From assembly GCA_011620505.1 (NCBI GenBank), contig WOZA01000126.1:1-12702 (forward strand): 12,702 nt of DNA. The letters are read 5' to 3'. Source of the stretch: Anaerolineaceae bacterium. Lineage in GTDB: Bacteria > Chloroflexota > Anaerolineae > Anaerolineales > Anaerolineaceae. The notes below the pieces were generated by a model that saw nothing but the letters and a program-made list of their open reading frames with translations, made no database searches and had not been told where the DNA came from. Shown piece by piece: positions 6,801-12,702 of this stretch. A program made the translations under genes and the position numbers. The stretch's first letter is position 1; every line of letters starts with the position of its first letter.

Positions 6801-7070
6801 TTAAAGCTGCGTGAACTCATCCACGTTGAGCACAAAAACCGTCGCTTTTTTTTCTTGTGGGCTGCGGGCTGCGGTGCAGTTTTCGCGCAGGACTTCGAGC
6901 GCGCGCGGCACCCGCTCCCCTTCAACGCCAATCAGCAGGGTGCTTCGCCCACTGCGCAAAAAGCCTCCGGTGGACGCGATCTGGGTTACACGAAAATCTT
7001 CAGCCGTTAACTTGGCAGACACACGTTCGTTGTCATCATCCCTGATAATTGCAATAATCAGTTTTTTCAT
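6801..7070 (-). CDS. Short PII-like cyclic-di-AMP receptor family protein (DarA/CdaA-receptor type)
   Basis: This 89-residue protein belongs to the PII-like c-di-AMP receptor family (DUF970, DarA/PstA). It begins MKKLIIAIIRDDD, as in the family, and keeps FRVTQIASTGGFLRSG (26-41), which in the characterised Gram-positive members builds the nucleotide site at subunit interfaces of a homotrimer. It ends in ATVFVLNVDEF, the family's last strand. Compared with about 109 residues in DarA, the large loop before the last strand is cut to roughly ten residues (about 65-75). It probably senses c-di-AMP in the cytoplasm and passes the signal to an unknown partner. Its ATG overlaps the preceding gene's stop by 4 bases (ATGA), so the two are translationally coupled. 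No cyclase or phosphodiesterase gene is in the window. The family call is firm; ligand binding is inferred. Confidence 0.85.
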   Translation of the reverse strand: MKKLIIAIIRDDDNERVSAKLTAEDFRVTQIASTGGFLRSGRSTLLIGVEGERVPRALEVLRENCTAARSPQEKKATVFVLNVDEFTQL

Positions 7071-7414
7071 CCGATTTCCTCGTAATGTTCAATCTCCAGC
7101 TCAAAAATGGTCACGCCGCCGATTTGTACTTCTGTGGGGATGAGCGATCCCATCGGCAGATTATCGAGCACGGGTGAAACGTAGCCAATGCGGCGCCCGG
7201 CAACATCCTGCAGCAACTTTCGGAGCTCAATGGTTTCATCCTCGGGGCAGCCAATCAGAAAGGTAACGCTGCGTTCCCGCAATAATCCACCCACACTTGG
7301 CAACTTGGCAAAGGGATATGCGGTCTTTGCCAATGCGTTTTCCACGTTTTCGCTGTCCGGTCCGGTAACGATCGCCAGCAGCATTCTTTGATTGGTTTGA
7401 GCGTTTTCAGACAT
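7067..7414 (-). CDS. Divergent PII-like cyclic-di-AMP receptor family paralogue
   Basis: This 115-residue protein is a paralogue of the following gene. Family features are MLLAIVTGPD (11-20), KLPSVGGLLRERSVTFLIG (37-55) and the final strand GVTIFELEIEHYEE (100-113). In place of TGGFLR it has VGGLLR (41-46), so the segment that contacts the nucleotide in known members is changed. The loop between the middle helix and the last strand is long (about 74-99), unlike its short partner. A nine-residue extension precedes the usual start. AGGAG lies 7 bases before the ATG. It overlaps the shorter paralogue by 4 bases. The two may form a mixed trimer or two receptors with different ligands; both are inferences. 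DUF970 membership is likely but weaker than for the partner. Confidence 0.75.
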   Translation of the reverse strand: MSENAQTNQRMLLAIVTGPDSENVENALAKTAYPFAKLPSVGGLLRERSVTFLIGCPEDETIELRKLLQDVAGRRIGYVSPVLDNLPMGSLIPTEVQIGGVTIFELEIEHYEEIG

Positions 7415-7441
7415 AAGCGTGCTCCTGTTGAACCTACGCTA

Positions 7442-7470
7442 ATTTTAGCTTAAATAGAGACTTCATTCAA
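7442..7470 (-). promoter_or_regulatory. Possible internal promoter for the c-di-AMP-receptor pair
   Basis: On the minus strand TTGAAT (7465-7470) and TAAAAT (7442-7447) are spaced by 17 bases. The -35 matches 4 of 6 and the -10 matches 5 of 6. It overlaps the end of the YcgN-type gene and lies just ahead of the ATG at 7414, so the receptor pair could be expressed independently of the ftcD group. Confidence 0.35.
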
Positions 7471-7903
7471 ACCAGTTAACCACCATATCCTCAAGGTCAT
7501 CCATGTCCACTTCTGTTTCGCTCACCACCTTGCCATAGACGGAGCCGCCGGCTTTGCGGGTGGAAGCCGGGTCGCCAGTCTTCAGCGGATGCCACCAGGG
7601 CAGGTCCTTTCCTTCGGACACGAGGTAATAGGCGCAGGTTTTGGGCAGCCAGTCAACATGGTAGGCAATTTCAGGGGTGAGCAAGATGCACTCAGGCACA
7701 TTCTCATGGCGGTGCTCGTAGTCCGTGCACAGGCAGGTCTGCATGTCCATGTAGCGGCAGACCACGTTGGTAAAGCGCACCCCGGGAACGCCTGGTTCGC
7801 GGAGCTTGAACAGGCAGCATTTGGAGCAGCCATCACAGAGCGCTTCCCACTCTTCGTGGGTCATGTCTTCCAGTTTTTTGTGCAGCCAGTAGTTCTTTTC
7901 CAT
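7463..7903 (-). CDS. YcgN-type UPF0260 cysteine-rich protein
   Basis: This 146-residue protein matches the YcgN family (UPF0260, related to the YkgJ/CxxCxxCC group). The hallmark EWEALCDGCSKCC (18-30) is followed by FTNVVCRYMD (44-53), TCLCTDYEHR (56-65), PEC (70-72) and WLPKTCAYYL (85-94), then EGKDLPWWHPL (97-107). Nine Cys at 23, 26, 29, 30, 49, 57, 59, 72 and 90 suggest a bound metal, probably zinc or iron. No biochemical function is established for the family. Only one base separates it from the YjjX-type gene before it, and a GAGGG sits 5 bases before its ATG, so it is part of the same operon. Confidence 0.88.
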   Translation of the reverse strand: MEKNYWLHKKLEDMTHEEWEALCDGCSKCCLFKLREPGVPGVRFTNVVCRYMDMQTCLCTDYEHRHENVPECILLTPEIAYHVDWLPKTCAYYLVSEGKDLPWWHPLKTGDPASTRKAGGSVYGKVVSETEVDMDDLEDMVVNWFE

Positions 7904-7904
7904 C

Positions 7905-8453
7905 TCAGCCCTCGCTAGCAGGAAATAGATCCGGCTTCACGAATGGGATCAAAGCCAGTTTAACTGCTTCCGCATAAAACTGGCTGCGGGTTACTCTTCC
8001 GTCCGTCAGCAAGCCCACCCCACCGCTGGCGCGTTTGGACCCAGACACACCGAAGATGAGGTCATCGGCATCGCCGAGCTCCATCCCCTGCCGAATCAAG
8101 TCGCAGATCGCTTTGGGCAGCTCGTAGCTGGCGGAGCGGGCTCTGCCTGCTTGCTGCCTGCCCAACACCACCACCCAACAATAGGAGAGGTAAGACTCGG
8201 GCTCCCCCGGGACTGGCTGCAGCCCGCCCTCGATGCCAAGCCAGAAGTCCGCGTCGGGTTCGATCCCGCGCGCAGAATTGGCTCGATTGGTAGCGCCTAA
8301 GAGCGTTTCAGCATCGCTCATGGGCTGCGGACTGACGCCGGAGGATGCAATGACCGGTTGCACTTCGAAGCTTACCTCAGGGAAAAAGCTCGCAAATGCG
8401 ACGCTCACAGCCTCCAGCTTGGCTGGGTTTTGCGAGCCGACGATAATCCGCAT
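7905..8453 (-). CDS. YjjX-type inosine/xanthosine triphosphatase
   Basis: This 182-residue enzyme likely hydrolyses non-canonical purine triphosphates (ITP, XTP) to protect nucleic acids. Family marks are MRIIVGSQNPAKLEAV (1-16), SGVSPQPMSDAETLLGA (38-54), GIEGG (73-77), and the C-terminal GGVGLLTDGRVTR (144-156) with FYAEAVKLAL (159-168). Length is normal. I chose the ATG at 8453, because it begins at the usual MRIIVGS. A GTG at 8462 in the same frame overlaps the ftcD stop as GTGA and would add MSE; the AGGA there lies only 2 bases from the GTG, but 11 from the ATG. Translation is likely coupled to ftcD. The YcgN-type gene follows after one base. Confidence 0.88.
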   Translation of the reverse strand: MRIIVGSQNPAKLEAVSVAFASFFPEVSFEVQPVIASSGVSPQPMSDAETLLGATNRANSARGIEPDADFWLGIEGGLQPVPGEPESYLSYCWVVVLGRQQAGRARSASYELPKAICDLIRQGMELGDADDLIFGVSGSKRASGGVGLLTDGRVTRSQFYAEAVKLALIPFVKPDLFPASEG

Positions 8454-8458
8454 CTCAC

Positions 8459-9994
8459 TCACAGTCCTGCACGCTCTTTCAGGATACTTTCCAGGCTGAC
8501 CATCAGGCTTTCGACATCCGTACGAAGGGAATCTATCTCGGCAAGGAACGCCTGGGCTTCAGGGTCCTGCTCGTAGCCCTGCAAGTTGATCTTCACATTC
8601 AAACGGGCGGCTTCAAAGCCGGCTTTGGCAAGATGCGCGCCAGCAGCGGCATCCGAAATGCAGTTGAGATTGCCAATCTCGGCCATGCGCAGGGTCATCC
8701 TGAGCACCGCCACGCAGTCGCGTGCCGTTTCCAGGGGTACCTGGGCGGCATAGAGGCTGGCGACGCGAATGGCTTCTTTGCGGGCGGCAATCTGCGCTTC
8801 ATCCGCCTTGGGCAGGCGCCGCGCCACCAGGATGCCCTCGAAGGCTTCAGCGTCGTGCTGGATTGCCTCGGTCAGGCGAGCGCGCAGTGCCTCCCCCTCT
8901 TCGATCACCTGCCAGCATTCCGCTTCGGCGGCGACGTATTGGGGTTTGCCAACCGTCAATCGCGCCACCATCAGCGCCAATGCGGCGCCAAGCGCCGCGG
9001 TGTGGGCTGCCGCCGATCCGCCGCCAGGCGCTGGCGTTCCTTCCGCGACCTGGTCGAGGAAATCAACCTTGCTGCTTGCGGCTGCCCCCGCTTGTTCTTC
9101 CATACCATACAGCCGGTTTTCGAGCAGTTGGTCGCTCTCAAACCCGTCCATCTGCATGTAGTAACGGGCGGCGTTCACCATTGCCTGGGAAGGCACCAGC
9201 CCGACAATTTCTGAGTGGTGAATGCCAACGCCATAACGCTGTGCCTCACGCCGGACAAATTCAGTCACCTGGGCCATCGGAGAGTAGTGGAAATTGGTGA
9301 GGTTCATTGAAACTTGCGCCAGACCCTCCACCAAAACGCCCATGCCCTTCACATAATGGAAACCGCCGGAAGAGTTGCGCACACGCCGGGCAATCTTCTG
9401 GGCGATGCTGACATCGGGCGTGTTGAGGAAGATGTTGTATGCGATCAGCGGCTGCCGGGCTCCGATGACAGTCGCTCCGGCGGGTCCCATTCGCTTGGGT
9501 CCCAGGTCGGGCTCGCGGTAGGGGTCGGTGGCAATCGTCTCCTTGATGCCCTCAAATTCGCCGCGCCGGATGTCTTCCAGGTTCTTGCGGTCCTGCCGGA
9601 TGGCAGCATCTTCGTAAAAATAGACCGGAATGTCCAGCGTTTCCGCCACGCGCTTACCCAACCGGCGCGCCATTTCGACGCACTCCTGCATGGTCACGCC
9701 CGAAATTGGCACGAACGGAACCACATCTGTCGCTCCCATGCGCGGGTGTTCGCCCTGATGATGGTTGAGGTCGATCAACTCCGCTGCCCTGGCGATGCCC
9801 CGGTAGGCGGCCTCCTCGACTGCCTCCGGCGTGCCGACGAAGGTCAGGACGGTGCGGTTGTGGTCAACATCGGAGTGCCTGTCCAGAATTCGCACGCCGT
9901 TGACGCTTGCGACTGAAGCAATGATCGTATCAACCACTTCCGGGCGGCGGGCTTCTGAAAAGTTAGGAATGCATTCAACAATTTTTGGGGGCAT
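8459..9994 (-). CDS. ftcD: Bifunctional glutamate formiminotransferase / formimidoyltetrahydrofolate cyclodeaminase
   Basis: This 511-residue enzyme moves the formimino group of N-formimino-L-glutamate to tetrahydrofolate and then releases ammonia to give 5,10-methenyl-THF, the last part of one histidine-degradation route. Residues 1-180 and 181-295 are the two formiminotransferase subdomains; HHQGEHPRMGATD (78-90) holds the catalytic His83. Residues about 308-500 are the cyclodeaminase, with the entry motif PAPGGGSAAA (321-330) and NLNCISDAAAGAHLA (442-456). Domain order and length match the animal and bacterial fused form. AAGGAG lies 5 bases before the ATG. No hutH, hutU or hutI gene is present, so its formimino-glutamate must come from elsewhere, or it serves another folate branch. 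It leads the operon ftcD, YjjX, YcgN. Confidence 0.95.
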   Translation of the reverse strand: MPPKIVECIPNFSEARRPEVVDTIIASVASVNGVRILDRHSDVDHNRTVLTFVGTPEAVEEAAYRGIARAAELIDLNHHQGEHPRMGATDVVPFVPISGVTMQECVEMARRLGKRVAETLDIPVYFYEDAAIRQDRKNLEDIRRGEFEGIKETIATDPYREPDLGPKRMGPAGATVIGARQPLIAYNIFLNTPDVSIAQKIARRVRNSSGGFHYVKGMGVLVEGLAQVSMNLTNFHYSPMAQVTEFVRREAQRYGVGIHHSEIVGLVPSQAMVNAARYYMQMDGFESDQLLENRLYGMEEQAGAAASSKVDFLDQVAEGTPAPGGGSAAAHTAALGAALALMVARLTVGKPQYVAAEAECWQVIEEGEALRARLTEAIQHDAEAFEGILVARRLPKADEAQIAARKEAIRVASLYAAQVPLETARDCVAVLRMTLRMAEIGNLNCISDAAAGAHLAKAGFEAARLNVKINLQGYEQDPEAQAFLAEIDSLRTDVESLMVSLESILKERAGL

Positions 9995-10020
9995 AGCTTC
10001 TCCTTCGGTAGCAATACTTT

Positions 10021-10047
10021 ATTATACCCACCTCCTGCGTTTATCAA
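10021..10047 (-). promoter_or_regulatory. Promoter of the ftcD operon
   Basis: On the minus strand a perfect TATAAT lies at 10021-10026 and TTGATA (5 of 6) at 10042-10047. The spacer is 15 bases, shorter than ideal; sliding the -35 to TTTTGA gives 17. The ATG at 9994 is 26 bases downstream of the -10. A GGAGG inside the spacer is not followed by a start codon and is not used. Confidence 0.6.
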
Positions 10048-10132
10048 AACGGGCGGAAATCTGCTTCTTCCCAATAAATGTCGAACATAAAGAATAAATG
10101 GACAACAAATTTGAGAGTTTCGCTTAAGATGC

Positions 10133-10161
10133 TTGACATTGAATTAGAAAAGTTGTAATAT
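10133..10161 (+). promoter_or_regulatory. Promoter of the DUF2089 gene
   Basis: A perfect TTGACA (10133-10138) is followed after 17 bases by TAATAT (10156-10161, 4 of 6), with an added TTG just before it. The start point would be about 10168 and the leader about 27 bases. It is the second-best promoter in the window after that of groES. Confidence 0.65.
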
Positions 10162-10194
10162 TAACGTATAAATTTATGGAATATTGGAGGCACA

Positions 10195-10476
10195 ATGTCC
10201 AACTTACCAATTCGTTGCCCAGTCTGTGAAGGACCTATGAACGTGCTGGTCTATTACTGTCCTGAGTGCGATGTGACCGTTGAAGGGGAATTTGTCCCCC
10301 AGGCGGATCCTCTCCAAAGGCTCAGTGATGAGCAGCGAACCTTCCTCCTCACTTTTGTGGCCTGCGAAGGAAAACTTAATCGTATGGAAAAAGTATATGG
10401 GCTCTCATACCCAACCCTCAGGAATCGTTTGATGGAACTAATCCAGGCTCTGGATTACACGCCAAAACACATATAA
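10195..10476 (+). CDS. DUF2089 zinc-ribbon / helix-turn-helix protein
   Basis: This 93-residue protein has a zinc ribbon made by CPVC (8-11) and CPEC (22-25), followed by a helical DNA-binding-like segment in which NRMEKVYGLSYPTLRNRLME (62-81) reads as a helix-turn-helix. This is the arrangement of the DUF2089 family, whose members are predicted transcription regulators. GGAGG sits 4 bases before the ATG. The gene has its own near-consensus promoter and its own terminator, so it is monocistronic. It lies between the divergent ftcD operon and the convergent groE operon, so it could regulate its own promoter region or the ftcD operon; the sequence does not show which. No ligand domain is present. 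The family call is firm; DNA binding is an inference. Confidence 0.88.
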   Translation: MSNLPIRCPVCEGPMNVLVYYCPECDVTVEGEFVPQADPLQRLSDEQRTFLLTFVACEGKLNRMEKVYGLSYPTLRNRLMELIQALDYTPKHI

Positions 10477-10497
10477 AAATTTTTCGAAACAAAAATT

Positions 10498-10522
10498 AGC
10501 GGCTTTAATGGCCGCTTTTTTG
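10498..10522 (+). terminator. Rho-independent terminator of the DUF2089 gene
   Basis: AGCGGC (10498-10503) pairs with GCCGCT (10511-10516) around a seven-base loop and is followed by T at 10516-10521. An A-run lies just upstream. It is 22 bases after the stop. Confidence 0.85.
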
Positions 10523-10556
10523 TCTCATTAATCCATTTTAGGGCAGGTGGATACAG

Positions 10557-10595
10557 AATCAAAAAGCTGGCGAAAAGATTGCCAGCTTTTTGATT
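10557..10595 (-). terminator. Rho-independent terminator of groEL
   Basis: A 15-base perfect inverted repeat (10557-10571 and 10581-10595) encloses a nine-base loop. The GCTGGC/GCCAGC core is flanked by five A and five T, so on the minus strand the stem is followed by a T-run. It lies 20 bases past the groEL stop and may also back up the terminator of the convergent DUF2089 gene. Confidence 0.9.
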
Positions 10596-10614
10596 CGGTA
10601 TCGATTGTTTCGGT

Positions 10615-12252
10615 TTAGTACATCCCACCGCCCTGGGGCATGGCGGGAGCCGCGCCTTCGGGAGCAGGAATATCGGTGATCAGAGCCTCGGTGGTGAGGA
10701 TCATGGCAGCGATTGAAGCTGCGTTCTCGAGCGCGCCGCGGGTGACTTTGGCGGGATCGATCACGCCCATTTCAACCATATCGCCATAAACTTCCGTCAG
10801 CACGTTGAAGCCGATGTGGCGGTTGTTCTGTTCAGCCTGGCGTTGGCGAACATTTTCCACGACCACGGAGCCATCCTTGCCGGCATTCTCGACGATCTTT
10901 TTCATCGGAACGGTCAGAGCGTTGCGAACAATGTTGATCCCAATCTGGGCATCTTCCTGTTCGAGTTTCAGGTCCTTGAGGGCGTCCACTGCGTTCACGA
11001 GTGCCACACCGCCGCCGGGCACGATACCTTCTTCAACGGCTGCGCGGGTCGCGGAGAGCGCGTCTTCCACGCGGTGTTTCTTTTCTTTCAGCTCGGTCTC
11101 GGTGGCTGCGCCAACGCGGATGATGGCAACGCCGCCGGAGAGCTTCGCCAGGCGTTCCTGGAGTTTTTCGCGGTCGTAATCGCTGGTGGTGTTTTCGATC
11201 TCAACGCGGATCTGCTCAATGCGACCCTTGATGGCGTTGGTGTCGCCCTTGCCGCCCACGATGGTGGTGTTGTCTTTATCGATGGTGACCTTCTCAGCGC
11301 GGCCGAGGTCTTCGATGGTCGCGTTTTCCAGCTTGCGGCCGGTCTCTTCGGAGATCAAGGAAGCGCCGGTCAGGATCGCGATGTCCTGCAGCATAGCCTT
11401 GCGGCGATCGCCAAAGCCAGGGGCTTTGACAGCCACGACGTTCAAAACGCCGCGGATCTTGTTCAGCACCAGGGCTGCAATCGCTTCGCCGTCCACGTCT
11501 TCAGCGATGATGACGATGTCGCGCTTGCCGACCTGGACCATTTTCTCGAGCAGAGGCACGATGTCGTTGGCTGCGGAGATCTTCTTGTCGTAGAGCAGGA
11601 TGTAGGGCTCATTGATCTCAGCGACCATGTGCTCGGTGTCAGTCACGAAATAGGGGCTGATGTAGCCGCGGTCGAACTGCATACCTTCCACGTACTCGGT
11701 CTCGAATTCGAGAGCCTTGGATTCCTCAACGGTAATGACGCCGTCTTTACCGACTTTGTCCATTACGTCCGCGATCAGCGAGCCAATCTGCTCGTCCTGG
11801 GCGGAGATGGTGGCCACGTTGCCGATCTCAGCTTTGGTGGTGATGCCGATCGCCTGCTGGAGGATGGATTCAGAAACAGCCTTGGAGGCAGCTTCGATGC
11901 CGCGCTTCAGCAGCATGGGGTTGGCGCCGGCAGCCAGGTTCTTGAGACCTTCGCTGACGATCGCGTGCGCGAGAACGGTGGAGGTGGTGGTGCCATCGCC
12001 AGCGATATCGTTGGTCTTGGTGGCAGCTTCCTTCAGGAGCTGGGCGCCCATGTTCTCATAGGGGTCTTCGAGTTCGATTTCTTTTGCAACGGTCACGCCG
12101 TCATGCGTGATGGTGGGGGAACCATATTTGTGGTCCAGGGCAACATTGCGTCCCTTGGGGCCTAAGGTGGTGGCGACTGCGTTAGCCACGGTGTCAACGC
12201 CATTCTTCAGATATCGGCGTGCTTCATCTCCAAAAACTAATTGTTTAGCCAT
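10615..12252 (-). CDS. groEL: 60-kDa chaperonin GroEL
   Basis: This 545-residue chaperonin forms the double-ring folding chamber that works with GroES and ATP in the cytoplasm. Conserved blocks are TTLGPKGRNV (28-37), ITHDGVTVAKEIEL (48-61), the ATP-site GDGTTT (85-90), ISPYFVTD in the apical domain, and VPGGGVALVNA near the C-terminus. The tail has only one GGM unit (PQGGGMY) rather than a long Gly-Met repeat. The length is usual. AAGGAG lies 9 bases before the ATG, which overlaps an out-of-frame ATG (ATGACTTATG) just upstream. It is 27 bases after groES and shares its promoter and CIRCE operator. No second groEL copy is in the window. Confidence 0.99.
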   Translation of the reverse strand: MAKQLVFGDEARRYLKNGVDTVANAVATTLGPKGRNVALDHKYGSPTITHDGVTVAKEIELEDPYENMGAQLLKEAATKTNDIAGDGTTTSTVLAHAIVSEGLKNLAAGANPMLLKRGIEAASKAVSESILQQAIGITTKAEIGNVATISAQDEQIGSLIADVMDKVGKDGVITVEESKALEFETEYVEGMQFDRGYISPYFVTDTEHMVAEINEPYILLYDKKISAANDIVPLLEKMVQVGKRDIVIIAEDVDGEAIAALVLNKIRGVLNVVAVKAPGFGDRRKAMLQDIAILTGASLISEETGRKLENATIEDLGRAEKVTIDKDNTTIVGGKGDTNAIKGRIEQIRVEIENTTSDYDREKLQERLAKLSGGVAIIRVGAATETELKEKKHRVEDALSATRAAVEEGIVPGGGVALVNAVDALKDLKLEQEDAQIGINIVRNALTVPMKKIVENAGKDGSVVVENVRQRQAEQNNRHIGFNVLTEVYGDMVEMGVIDPAKVTRGALENAASIAAMILTTEALITDIPAPEGAAPAMPQGGGMY

Positions 12253-12279
12253 AAGTCATTTCTCCTTGTTCCAATAATC

Positions 12280-12570
12280 TTAAAGAATCGCGAGGACGTC
12301 GCTCTCGCGCATGATCAAAAGTTTCTTGCCGTTGTATTTGATTTCAGTGCCGGAATATTTCGCGAACAGCACGGTGTCACCAACCTGGACATCCATCGGG
12401 ATGCGTTTGCCGTCTTCGTCACGGTCGCCGGGACCAACAGCGAGCACAGTGCCTTTCTGGGGTTTTTCTTTTGCGGTTTCGGGCAGCACGATGCCGCCAG
12501 CGGTCACTTCTTCCTGCTCGATCGGTTCGATCACGAGCCGGCTTCCTAAAGGTCGCATAGATATTGTCAT
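12280..12570 (-). CDS. groES: 10-kDa co-chaperonin GroES
   Basis: This 96-residue protein forms the seven-membered lid of the GroEL chamber. The mobile loop that binds GroEL is visible at about 17-33, with GGIVLP (25-30) as the hydrophobic contact. RPLGSRLVIE (6-15) and VGDTVLFAKYSGTEIK (63-78) are typical of the family. GGAGG is 6 bases before the ATG at 12570. An internal ATG five codons in would remove MTIS; the ribosome site favours the first. It is the first gene of the groE operon, and heat regulation is expected from the CIRCE element upstream. Confidence 0.99.
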   Translation of the reverse strand: MTISMRPLGSRLVIEPIEQEEVTAGGIVLPETAKEKPQKGTVLAVGPGDRDEDGKRIPMDVQVGDTVLFAKYSGTEIKYNGKKLLIMRESDVLAIL

Positions 12571-12599
12571 GGGTATCCTCCGTTAATTGCTTTTAAGAA

Positions 12600-12626
12600 T
12601 TAGCACTCTATAAGATTGAGTGCTAA
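12600..12626. promoter_or_regulatory. CIRCE operator (HrcA binding site)
   Basis: TTAGCACTC (12600-12608) and GAGTGCTAA (12618-12626) are perfect inverted arms separated by nine bases, identical to the canonical CIRCE element. It lies directly downstream of the groES -10, covering the likely transcription start and 30 to 56 bases before the ATG. This predicts repression of groES-groEL by HrcA at normal temperature and release on heat shock. The hrcA gene is not in the window. Confidence 0.97.
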
Positions 12627-12629
12627 CAT

Positions 12630-12658
12630 ATGATACGCAGTTGGGGGCGGGAAGTCAA
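12630..12658 (-). promoter_or_regulatory. Vegetative promoter of groES-groEL
   Basis: On the minus strand TTGACT (12653-12658) and TATCAT (12630-12635) each match consensus at 5 of 6 and are separated by 17 bases. The CIRCE element begins four bases after the -10. A further perfect TTGACA lies at 12664-12669 without a matching -10. The promoter type is the ordinary sigma-70 one, as usual for CIRCE-controlled genes. Confidence 0.8.
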
Positions 12659-12702
12659 GCCTGTGTCAACAATTCTTACGAAATATTTACACATTTTGAG
12701 GG

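Noticed and set aside
8633..9300. Two overlapping plus-strand frames of about 190 codons
   Set aside because: They are antisense to the cyclodeaminase half of ftcD and have no family features.
10031..10036. GGAGG on the minus strand upstream of ftcD, considered as the ribosome site of a small leader gene
   Set aside because: No start codon follows at a suitable distance. It falls in the promoter spacer, before the expected transcript start.
10816..12165. Long open frame of 449 codons on the plus strand
   Set aside because: It lies wholly antisense to groEL. The translation has no recognisable family and is a by-product of groEL codon use.
12664..12669. Second perfect TTGACA upstream of groES as a tandem promoter
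   Set aside because: No -10 hexamer lies 16-18 bases downstream. Only the TTGACT/TATCAT pair is well formed.

Overview
The window reads as a chromosomal segment of a Gram-positive-type, moderately GC-rich bacterium, most likely a member of Anaerolineae (Chloroflexota). The taxonomic guess is an inference. It rests on a Thr/Pro-rich extracellular linker of the TPTNTPT type, a CSLREA-type beta-helix secreted protein ending in YLPTILR, a DUF4013 membrane protein, a stand-alone DUF2089 zinc-ribbon regulator, and a HrcA/CIRCE-type groES-groEL operon. No rRNA, tRNA, CRISPR array, transposase, prophage or integron signal was seen.

Layout, left to right. (1) 1-172: no gene recognised, some inverted repeats. 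(2) 173-3323, minus strand: a tight three-gene cell-wall operon, transcribed as membrane-anchored N-acetylmuramoyl-L-alanine amidase, then membrane-anchored L,D-transpeptidase with a Pro/Thr stalk, then Tat-exported L,D-transpeptidase whose active-site motif is SNGC rather than SHGC. (3) 3324-4001: a divergent regulatory region with a striking palindromic cluster, then a plus-strand AMMECR1-domain gene. (4) 4227-5960, plus: an AT-richer gene for a secreted parallel beta-helix protein, ended by a strong terminator shared with the convergent gene. (5) 6025-6687, minus: a DUF4013 polytopic membrane protein. (6) 6801-9994, minus: a compact run in the order ftcD (formiminotransferase/cyclodeaminase), a YjjX-type inosine/xanthosine triphosphatase, a YcgN-type Cys-rich protein, then two overlapping PII-like cyclic-di-AMP-receptor family genes, with a possible internal promoter before the last pair. 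(7) 10195-10476, plus: a DUF2089 zinc-ribbon/HTH protein behind a near-consensus promoter. (8) 10615-12570, minus: groES-groEL, with promoter, perfect CIRCE operator and terminator all visible.

Most of the window is housekeeping. The wall operon puts three peptidoglycan-remodelling enzymes on the outer face by different anchoring and export routes. The ftcD group looks like metabolite salvage and clean-up (histidine or formimino-group use, aberrant purine NTP removal). The tandem pair of divergent c-di-AMP-receptor-like proteins beside it is the best candidate for something undescribed: a short-loop paralogue that keeps the TGGFLR segment, translationally coupled to a long-loop paralogue in which that segment is changed. 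The second candidate is the SNGC transpeptidase. The third is the three-half-site palindrome between the wall operon and the AMMECR1 gene. I saw nothing resembling a defence system or mobile element.
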